Origin: Semisulcospira habei
Taxonomy: Eukaryota > Mollusca > Gastropoda > Semisulcospiridae
Direction: 5' to 3'
DNA length: 64,000 bases
Assembly (NCBI GenBank): GCA_036245525.1
Contig: BTPG01000006.1
Coordinates: 74,878,727-74,942,726 of the forward strand
Positions 45,001 to 56,500 of this stretch are shown here, one piece after another. The position numbers and the translations under genes were made by a program. The notes beneath the pieces are model-generated. The model was given only the letters and a program-made list of their open reading frames with translations, was not told where the DNA came from and ran no database searches. Position 1 is the first letter of the stretch, and every line of letters begins with the position of its first letter.

Positions 45001-47449
45001 GCTTCACCTCTATGGCTGCGGTCGATATCATCTTGCGTGCTTTCGTTGCTGTAGAACGCCCACAGCTGTGACCAAAGGTCTTCCTTCCACACTGCGCAAC
45101 GAATGCAAAGTCGACTGGAGGAACAGCCCGGGCAGGAAAGGCAGACATCATGTACATCACTAGGCCATTGGAAATCACCACACTTGGTGCAGGTCCTCAC
45201 CTGAGCACTTGCCATGTCCTAAGTCCGTAATCCACAAGACCCAACACCAAAATAATCCTTGTACCAAGAACCACACACACACAGAAGAATCCTTCCTTTC
45301 CTTTTCTTTTCCTTTTTTTTTCACAGTAAATCCACGTAAGAAGAGTTCACCAACTACCATCGGAGCACAGGTGCACATGACCGGTTTGACTGAGCTAAGC
45401 GAAGATACTGGCGGGAAAGGGTGAGTGTGCTACCGGATACGGTAGTACGGGAGGCCACTCGGTGTGCGCTGGTAACAGCATCCCAGTGATTGCCTCTCCT
45501 ATGGAGAGTAACACAGTAAGTTTTGGGGGCTAAAATTGATATGCTAAGCGAAGCTTCCTAGTCGTAATGTCATCAGTAATGATTTTGAGAAAATAATTTG
45601 AGAAATGCAGCCTTTGGTTAAATGGGTTTTTTAAAAAAAAAAAGGAAAATTAAGATCATGCTCCATACCTGTGCACATTCCTCATAACCATATTTGACAT
45701 TGGTCAGGGAGTCTTTCCGGTTACGAGGGGCTGTTGAGAAGGCTCTTGCCATTGCTCGAGCACCTGAAAAACAACCAACATTTATGTCAATTCATTTTTC
45801 AGGTAAATGGTGAGAAAAATGTTGGATTTTCATCACTCTCTCAGCCTAAGCTGTCCATCTGTAAGAGGCATAGATCTTCATGAGCCCCCACAGATGAGGG
45901 GGCTTATAGGATTATACCTCTTGCTCATTCAATCTGTGGCAAAACTTTTGAGGAGAAAGGAGTAACTGGGAGACTATAACAGTTAGTGTCAATCTATGTC
46001 TGTACACAATGTTAGTTATTGAGTTGTTTGTGTCCAAATAACACGATTTATAAAATGTCAAAATGTCCTGATAAAAGATGAGATAGCAACAGTTTTATAA
46101 GAACATTTATTTCAACCCACACCAATGAGTATGCATAACACAAATCTACCCACCTTCTAACAGTTTTTGGTTGACCAGGTAACATTCATGGAGTTCATCA
46201 ATCTGAAACACAGACATTTAACATTTACAGCACACTGAAAATCTGTAAATATTATCTATACACGTTATACAGCAGAACCTTTGAGCAACTACCTGTACCT
46301 GTCATTACTCATTTAGCCCCAACACCCTACATCAAAAGGTGGATTGACCATGATAATTCAAGGGTAGTGCCAGATTAGCTTGGCGCCTTGAATTATCATG
46401 GTCAATCCATCTCCTGCATCTGGTACATAGTCGTTAGGTAACACCTCCCAAATTTGGGAAATGGGGCCTTGGGGTTAAGAGGGTTTAAAAAGACAATCAT
46501 TCAGGTGGCTATACAGCACACACAACAGGCCAAAAGGTGCAACAGATCAGCACATGCAATAGGCCAACAGCTGCAAAATCACAAACCAATGCACATATTT
46601 GCATTAACCCTTTGGATGTCAGTAGTGTTTCTGTTGTGTCGATTCCTACTGAATCATAGCAACAAAACATACAAGCAACAGCAAAAGGGTCAATTATAAC
46701 AGGAAAAATAAATTGTACCTTCGCAAGATGAAACTCCAGCTTCTTGAGGTAACGTTCAGCAGATTTGATTTGCTGTAAAATAAAAAAAATAATTAAAAAA
46801 AAAAATTAAAAAAAACCCACAAAAGTCAATAGGAGAGGAAAAAAATGAACACAATACTTACATCGCAACTGTTTTGTCAGATGTCTATTTATAAATTTCC
46901 CTGTTCTTTAACCCCCTGGCTTTTGGTAGCTTTTTATGTTATGATGATTCCTGCAGGAATCATCATGACAAAAAACACTACCAACATCTAAAGGGTTAAA
47001 CATAAACCGCTATCTCACGCATCTGCAACATCCGAGCTGGCCCCCCACCCCCCAAACCGCCCCTTTACATTCACAAATTGGTATTTTAAGATTACAGATT
47101 AATGTAAATGTGAATACCTCATAACCAGTAACAATATTTACTAGAACACATAATACAAAATATGTATTCCAATGTGCATATAGATATTAGAACATTCAAA
47201 TACTCATTCAAAATTTACCATTGCATAAAACATTGACTGTCATCACTGTAAACACTGCTAAAAATAGAACAATTCCATGTGGAAATAACCACAGCAATAA
47301 TAGACACTGACAACATTACACATAGCAATAATCTCTTATTCCAGTAATCATAAAAAGATCTGTAGGCAGGAACTGCACAACGAATGTTGAAAACCAGTAT
47401 CCCTAGAGACATGCACTATTCAAAGTTGCAAGCTCTCTGTATTCTGTGT

Positions 47450-47510
<61 letters not shown>

Positions 47511-50500
47511 AGGTGAGGGAGGTGGGGGGGGGGGGGGGTGCCTCCAAAGAACATCCTTTTCAAATTATAAATGTCACTGTCCATTATCATGAACTAAAGC
47601 ATGCACTACACATCTTACATACACTGGCAAGAAACATGCAAATTTTCGAACAAAACTAGTGCACATAAAATAAACACAATTAATGACATGCAACAGAATT
47701 TTTTTAAAAAATATTTTTAGCTCCCTCTGAAATCCATGAATGCCAGATTACAGCAAAAACACCTAAATGCATGAGGCACAGATCATCATGAGTCCTCACA
47801 CCTGTGGGGGATCATGGGTAACTGCCGGTACACCTCTCACTGCTTTCATTTGTATCTGCGAGCCTGTGGTAGATGGTGTTACTGTTAGCTGGAAACACTC
47901 TGGTTGTCTCCCTGTTTTCTACAGCTAAGCGGCCGTGAATAGAGGGAGACAATCAGTGTGATTCAGAAGTAATCTGAAATGACTTTGGAGACAATGTAGC
48001 TGCTAGCAGTGAAGAGGTTACATCTGATATAGGTACATGTAGGACAACCGATGAAGTTCACAAGCATTGAAATCGTGAGTGCTGAGCTAGGGTAGAACCA
48101 CAGGAATGGGATGATCATGTATTCAGTCAATGCTGTAAGACTGGTAGTAGGGAACAGCACAAACCTTGTGCTATTTCCTACTACATGCATTAGAGAGGTG
48201 ATTGATTACACAATGATGCTTGTGGCTGGAACTTGCACTCTCTTATACATGGTGCAGATAAATACAAATCAATGTGTGCTGGAACAAACCACTGGTGGAC
48301 ATATAGACAGTACAGTGCTCACACACACACACTTGTGGCTAATATATTGCATGCAGGGCCATCAATGGCTCTATTCTTTCTTCTTTTTTTTTTCCACACA
48401 AGATGCAATACAAATATGACACACCATAAGATCTAACATCACAGACAAGAACACACTGCAGCATGCAACAGTGAAGGCTACTTGACTACATGATCCACAC
48501 AATAACACTTTGCATACCTTGTCTGTCTCATGGACTCTTCCCTAAAATCAACACAGAAAGTATACTTTACCACTAAATGTTTCTTTGGTTATTACGGGAT
48601 GTAAAAAATCACACAGACGGTTAGCCCTTTGGCTCTTGGTAGCACTTTCTGTCTCGATGATTCATTCCTGAAGGAATCATCACAAGAAAAAAGCTCCGCG
48701 GACAGCCCAAGGGTTGGACTCCGTGTGCTGGTCTATGTCTACAGGTCCAAAATCACAGACCAGCACACATTAATTTTCATTAGGCTGGTTGGTAGGTCAC
48801 AACCACACCTATCCATTCACCAGTAACACAACACAGATGTGTAAATGTGTTACATACATGCCATTCTTACCAACTACACAGTCAAAGGACTATTAATTGA
48901 ACACGTACAAGTCCTGGACAACAGATTAAACCATGACAGCTCAAAGACACTGCCTGATGCATGACTTCCTTGGTTTTCATGAACTAAAATAACACTTTGT
49001 GCTGTTAATATAGTAGCATTCCATTACTCATTTTAGCCGACGCTATAGATGACAACTCCAGCTGTGCAGCACAATCTTTGTCACAACACACATACATGTA
49101 TTCACATATACGGATTTCTGAAACCTATATGAGGTCTGATATATTTCTTACAACCTTTAAAAGAGCCACTATCCAAAGTGTGATGCGTACCTGTGAAGTG
49201 GAGGTGGCAGAGTCACCTTCGCTGACTTGCAGCTGTCGAATATCCTCCTGTGTCATCTGAATGTACTCTCTGAAAACACAAGAGATGAAAGAAAATTAAC
49301 CTTTTTGCACATGCAGCCACCAGTACGGTTAACAGTACTTGTGGCTGCATGCTCCAGGGGGTTCCAGAGAGTGGATCAAATCCGAGTTCCTTAGTGAACT
49401 TTGTCATTGTTGAAAAGGAATAGATATATACATATATGTATCTACTGGTATAGCAGACTTTGCTCATAGATACAAAGAAAAGAAGATTTTTCTTACACCC
49501 ATTTCTTGATTCTTATATATTGACGAGCAAAAGAAATGCCACATTTTTTTGTAAGAAATGCACTTCTGTGTTTCTGATGATTCCAAAAATGTTGCATTTC
49601 TTTTGCTCATCAGTATATTTCAAGTAAGGATCTGTATAGTGGCACTGATCTGTTTTAACATTTTAGAAATAATGTGTGCAAGGTGCATTACACCATACGG
49701 TGCAGTTTTGCGGTGCATGAATGACATCGTTTTTAAGAGGGGACATGTCCACACATGCGTCCGTGCATGTGCAGAGATGGAGACAATAAATTAAAACACA
49801 CAAAATGCTGGCCACAATAACATCTCTGCTTGACTGCTCAAAACAACAAACATTTGTCATTTGTAAAAAAATTTTTAAAAAATACTAAAAAAAGTTAATA
49901 ATGAGGAAGTGTAAAAAAAAGTAAAGAACAGGAAGTTGTTAATTGTACATTCAACAGTGTTCATTTAATGTAATCCGCTTTGTCCATATGGCCCAAGGTT
50001 TCATGTTTGAGGGGCTTGCTGTCCTCATATTCAGCCCCCTGTTTATTCCTCTGTTTGCGTCCTCTATCGCACACACGTACAACTTTTCCTCCTTGCCCAA
50101 AGCCCACTTCCACAAGAGGGCCACCTGGACAGGATACACAGATCTCTCAAACAGCCTTCAAGGACCTCACCTTTCTGACAAGCAGAGGTAACTGTAAACT
50201 GGGCAAGAGGCACAGTCTCATGGGCCCCTGCGGCAGCAGAGGCTCATGAGAATCTATGCGTCTTGCAGACGGAGGAAGGCTAAATAAACCTTTCGAGCTT
50301 CTTGCATGTGGCGACAGTGGCTGATGAGAATCTTTTTGCTCTTGAAGACGGAAAGGGCACATTGGGACCAAAGACAACAGGGATCTAAAAGGCCTGCGAC
50401 AGAATGCTAATCAGACCTCGCATGTGGACACTGTCTCCGCCCAGGGCGCAAAGGTCATCGGGCTGACGTTGCCCGCTGTCGGCCTGCGCACAGACGTGCT

Positions 50501-53500
50501 CGGGCCGACAGCGGCCGAAGTCGGCCCGATGGCCTTTGCTTGCTGGACACTTCCTCAAAATGTGAGTCTGCCAATGGTTACTGATTACCGGAGTCTCAAG
50601 TTAAATGTAGCGTGTACAATATGGTTCTGGAGCCCATACAACGTACGCATTTCACTGTTCGATGAGCATGTTTTAACATCACACTGAGCATACGAATCCC
50701 CTTTCGAGGTACAGTGCAACCTGTCTTGTGCAACCACTTTTTTTTTAAAGAAAAAAAAAAGGAGGTCCTTAAGGACAGATGCTCTCTCAAAGAAGGCAAG
50801 TCCTGAAGGGCAAAATGTGTCACCTGTCTTGAAAGACTATCATTTAGGTGGCTGAAGCTGAAGCCACCTAAATGATGGCCATTAATGGCACGTGATCTCT
50901 CACACAGGTGGTCGCTCAAAACGGGTTTTGCTGCAACTCATACAGTCCTCACTCACAACACTAGAATACTGATCAACCATGACAGTTCAAAGATGACACC
51001 TATGACTCATAATGGTCAATCTTCTCACGAACGCACGTGTAATCTTTAGAAGACAAATTTCAAATTTGGGCGTTCTGACCAGAGGACGCAGTACCTTTGA
51101 CCTTTGGCTGTCGGTGGCGCTTCTTGTCCAGGTGATTCCAGCAGGAATCAGGTCGACAAAAAGCGCTATCGCTAGCCAAAGGTTACACCAGAAAAGAATT
51201 GCTACTGCTAGTCAAAAAGACACCGGTACACGCACTCACAAATCTAGTTACATTTCTTATGGGGGCTGACTGGGGAACTTTCATTGACTAAAACTGAATG
51301 GGATGGACTAAATAAACTGTCATGTCAGATAACCCATTACATCCTGAGGCTGAGTTTTTAAAAAATATAATTTGCGAACTATCCTATGAAGGCAGGAAAT
51401 AGATTGAATGTGGTAGTTCAAGAATAGCTTGGCGCCACCCTTGAACCATGCTACCACTTAGCAAGCATCACCTTTTAAACAAGGGTGTGGTTATGTATAA
51501 AATATGTAATGAGATTCACCCAGAATATAATAATAATACCAGTTATTATAATTATAGGCACTTTTTCCCAATTCTGCGAATCGGCTCAAAGTGCAGCGAA
51601 CTGCACCCAACACGCATGCTCACGTGACACACGCATTCACTCTGAAGACAAACACAGTACAAGACAAACACAGGGCATTCACATGGTGTGAAGGGTCAGT
51701 TCAGCTACTGAGGTTTCGGAAAATTTGATCGCTTATATTTGAAATTTATAAGTGGCCTGAAACCGGTACCAAAGTAAGCTCTTTACCAAGGTAAGTTCAG
51801 GTTATTCTACTTCAAGACGAAACTTTATTACACCGCGCCCCAGGATAGATCTATTTAAAATCAGTGTATCTTTCTCAGGCGCATCTTTTGGGAACAAACT
51901 GCCTACATGTATAACACATGCTAGCTCCGTCTCCTCTTTCAAGGAATGCCTCCTCAAGTACTTGTTGTCCACCGATACATAATCTACCACAAGAATCCAT
52001 ATGGAACACGTGCTTATCGTAATCAGTGCATGCTGCCGTATGGTTTGTCCATACTATAATAATCGCCTAATTACATAATTCATGTTTCTATTATAATCTA
52101 AATAATTTTTGCTGTCTTCAGTGAATTTTCACTATGATTCGAAAGATTTGCTTAATACATAGGTTGTCATTAGCGCGTGCGTGCGTGTGTATGTGTTTGT
52201 GCGCGTTGCGTGTATTTTTTTAAATTTTTATGTATGACCGAATGAATGAATGAATTTTATTTAATGTCACTTCATGTTTAATGTCTCCTAATCTTTCCTT
52301 TTGTGTAATTTGGTACTGTTACAATTATTACCCTGTGTTTGTAGAGTAGCAATGGCAAGTATGAAAAATGGCACATTGCTAATTACTTCATCTGTTGAGA
52401 AATAAAGTTTTATTTCATTTCATTTGATAGTTAACTTCATTCAAGCAATGGGTGTATCAGGATGAAAAGGGTTAAGTTGGCCACCTGAGGTCAGAAGGGT
52501 TAAACGGTGTCTCACATATAGTTTTGATGGACACACTTGTCAACATTGCAGGAAGTATACTCAGTGCATGTAGGCTGGTCACCGATTGATTTAATTCTAC
52601 TGTCCCTGGAGGGATTGACCATACAAACGGCACTATGTGACCAGAGATAAAGTACATGTATCCATACCATCTACAGATACCAAATACTGGTAATTTTTCT
52701 CCTGGATACATGCTTATTTCTATATTGAAAACGATGTGTAGGCACAAACCTGGGTTATAAGTGATTTTCAACAATTCTCCACCTCCAGGGGTGGGGGTTT
52801 ACAGGGCTTATGGAACCCCACCATTTTACATACACGCGGCTATCTTCTCTCTCTCTCTCTCTGTCTCTCCCCCCCTCCCCCGCAACAGACACCTTTTTTT
52901 AAATAATTTTTGGGCTGGCGCTGGAATGGCCCAAGAGGTCCTAACAAGTGCTTGCTGCATACCCCCCACCCATACCCCCTGGTTTTTCGATTTTCCGGCC
53001 AGTTATCGACTTCTTAGGCTTTGTCAAGTACCTTTAGGTCTCGAGGTTGCCTCCAGTCGAAGGTCCCTAACACAAAAAAAGTCGCCCCCCCCCCCCACCC
53101 CCGCCCCTCCCCCCGGGGGAGGTAAATAATCCGTCCCTGTCCTGAATAACAAGTCAATATATATGATACATTTTAGAATTCTTGGCTGCAAAACTGAGCA
53201 GATGACCATTTTCCCGTATGTTGTAACTCTTCTGTACCATCAGACTTAATTTGCACACCCAAAAGTCTCCTCCATCTGAGAAACACTGGAAAATAGATGC
53301 CAAGGGACACTAGAATGAAACCAAGAGGCCTCTGCATCTGCGAGGACTAATGAGGATCTAGGCTTCTTGCCATAGTGACAGACTACTAACTGGGGCAAGC
53401 TTGTTCAAACATACTGGTCAGCACTAGTGTGGCTGTGAGAGTTTCATCAGCTGTCCAGAAGGAGAAAAACACACCTCGATTACAGAGGGAAAATGTTATG

Positions 53501-56500
53501 CCAGGTATAGAAGTACGGTTATTTTTCCAATTTTACTTCATAAACCAAGTCAGGAAATGCCACGATAGGCCCTCTTTTCCTGTGCATCAAACAGGACTGA
53601 AAAAAGGAAAACATGAAAACTGAGCTTTAATTCCCATCTTAATCGCCACGAAGGTGATATCAATGATATGACCAACAACATAACACGTTAATTAAAACGT
53701 GAAATAAAATTCCTAACTCATTCTTGCAGGATTTATGGCCTCTCAAAACAACAACTATGATACCTGACCCTATTTTCCTTAAACTGAAACCCTGACAATG
53801 ATAATAACTCCTGACTTTACACCTGAACAACCACCACAACAAAACATAGTTCTCTCAATAGTCATGCAGAGAGTCCCTGACTGCTGTCACTTCAAAATCC
53901 CATTGACAAAGCAAGCACTCGAGTGTAGGAGGGCCATTATCTGCACTTATCGACATCTTAGGCTTTGTCAAGTACCTGTAAGTCTGTTCCCTGGTCACGA
54001 GCGTAGATTTGAGACAGATTAACTCCGGCTTTCGAGACGTTTGCTCACAGACTCAAAGTGAGCTCGCGATCCTCGGGCCGACGTCTGCCGACGTTCGTGC
54101 GCGGGCCAAAGACGGCCTATATCGGCCCGACACCCACTGCTCACTGGTTAACAGCGCTGCAAATTGTCCTGATCCAGCTATTCAAGACAGTGCCCTCTGC
54201 AAGAGGTGTACATTCTTATGTGCCCCTGCATCCGCAGGGGCCAATAAAAATCTACACCTCTTGCTATCTCAGTCTGGCCGCATCTGCTCATATTACATCT
54301 CTTCTTCTCAGACGGAGTAGGTCAAAGGGGTTATGCCGATGATGTTATCTCTTTACTACGCAGGGAAAGGTGTTTCAAGTGTTTTTGGTTTTGTCCAGGT
54401 CTTTATTCTCCCAGCCATGTGTTAGTCACTGGTTCAGGTTCGGCTTTTCTTGTCTAAAGTACTGAACTTGAACGATATGCGTGCTGGTCTGTGATTTTGG
54501 ACCTTACAGCTGGAAGCCGTAAGGTCCAAAATTACGGACCAGCATGCAATGTACGCTCACATGAGTATTCGGTCAAGATTATTAAAATGCATGCCCACAT
54601 ATAATAAGCGGGTCAGCTAGTACAGTATCAGCTTTCCTCCTATGATTCCTGATTCCTCTTCAACAAAATAAAGTCTTTGTTAAAACCTACTTCATCATCC
54701 AAGTTTGTTTGTCGTCTGTTTGTTCCTTCATGAGGTTGACAGTTGTTTTTTTTTTTGTTTGTTTGTTTTGTTTGTTGTTGTTTTGGGGTTGTTTTTTTTT
54801 TTTTTGTCGTTTCAAAACTTAAATGTTCGTTTTCTTCAAGTGTTTTGCTTTAATTATTTCTGTCCTGTTAACAATGTCAAACGCTTTTTTGAAAGTTTAA
54901 AGAAAAAGATGAAACTATCATGTAGATATACTGAATGCTTATCGACAAATGTAGTAATAAAAAGGGAAATCACCAAAACTAGATCCTTTCTGATGCCTTT
55001 CACAACAAGAATGTAATGGACATAAGCTTCCAAATCCCTCCTTCCCTCTCCCTTCTCTGGAACGAGATATAGGAAGGATCCAACATAAGCGAAACAAGCA
55101 CTTTTGTTTTTGGTGTTGAACAAACATGTCTAATCGCCTATGGCTGACACCGGCCGTTGTTGTAAAGCACAGTGTAGATATCACTGTGTCAACGTTTCCT
55201 CAGTCCGTGACCCCATGTTGGTTCATACACGTTCTGCTAGACATGGGTTTGGAGTTTTGCTTTAACCCTTTGGCTGTCAGTAGCGCTTTTTGTCGAGGCA
55301 ATTCCTGAGGGAATCGCCTCGACAAAAAGCGCTACTGACAGCCAAAGGGTTAAGAGTATAAATATTGGACATTCCGACAGCTGTGATCACACCCCATCCC
55401 CCTTTTCTTTCAGATCTTTGTTTTTAGGATATATGTGGAGGAGAAAGTTTGGTGTAGAAAAACAGTGCGCACTAACGTGGCAAACAGATGAGTTCATCCC
55501 GCTTCTCTCTGCAATCTAATATTCACCTGATTCATGTAAATTGCACATGCTTTGGTCTTTAACCCATTATATCATGAGTTGTTTTTTATATTATTTGCTT
55601 ATTGCCTTATGAAGGCTACATTACAGACTAGGTGATACATCAACCATTAAGGGTGTTCAGTGTCAGAAAAGCTTGGCGCCTTAGGCGCCCTGGCTATTCT
55701 GGCACCACTCTTTAACTATCACAATCAAATTAATTTCATGCAGTAGCGTAGCAGGATGAAAAGGGTTAATTTTGTGTAGATTTAGCGCAGTTCAAGTTAA
55801 TACTCTGCATTATTATTACAGGACATTGTTTCTTTCAGCAAACCCCTTTCCCTTCATGGAATATGGTACACCTTTTGTTTCAATAAATAAGTAAATAAAT
55901 AAACTGATAAATATACCTGATTCCGTTTTTGACACTCTCGAACATAAGAAGTGCTCTGTTGGGTCGCGGTTTCTTGGGTACTTTGGGCGACTTGCGCAGG
56001 CCGTGGAAGCCATGTGATCCTCGCGACCCTTGCGCGTGCCGTGTGTGAGCGTGCGGTCGGGATCCTCGCTTCATTGTATCACCCAGCACCTGTGAATGAC
56101 AAAACATAATTGTTGTCAATGGCTCTCCTTCAGCAACGTTTTGAATAAAAACTCTCATAGCCACTGTGATACTGACCTTGATGACAGTAACATGATCATC
56201 ATTTGTGACAATCCCCTCATGAGGGACAGCGTTGACTGCACGGTACACCCTTTGTAAAATGAGTGCTGGTCTGTGATTTTGGACATATGGCTCACTTCTG
56301 TAAGGTACAGTAAGGCGCACCCTTTGTAAAATGAGTGCTGGTCTGTGATTTTGGACCTATGGCCTACTTCTGTAAGGTCCAGTATAACAGACTAGCATTA
56401 TAGTTTGCAGTCTCAGAAGACACGCACAGTACTTCAACAAGACAACAGGTCATGGGCTGCTTATGTGCAGTGCTTGATTAACTTGACCATTCGACAGGGT

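Larger units (their letters stand above)
39758..45595 (-). mobile_element. DIRS-B: DIRS-type tyrosine-recombinase retrotransposon
   Basis: This 5.8-kb element fills RIPOR intron 7, same strand as RIPOR. Order right to left is gag-like region, reverse transcriptase with an intact YLDD, RNase H, tyrosine recombinase. Inverted terminal repeats (about 39797-39985 and 45400-45580) and an internal complementary region (40023-40120) have the DIRS arrangement. It is related to DIRS-A but clearly diverged. It sits inside a MITE-2 repeat with no target duplication. A frameshift near 41010 and a stop in the HxxR box make it inactive. Confidence 0.9.
49270..55916. other. RIPOR intron 2: repeats only
   Basis: A 6.6-kb intron. 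It contains MITE copies of several families, a LINE 3' end (about 51815-52430), a CT/C-rich patch (52840-52880), a poly-C/G patch (53080-53120) and T-rich runs (54746-54805). No additional exon was recognised. Confidence 0.5.
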
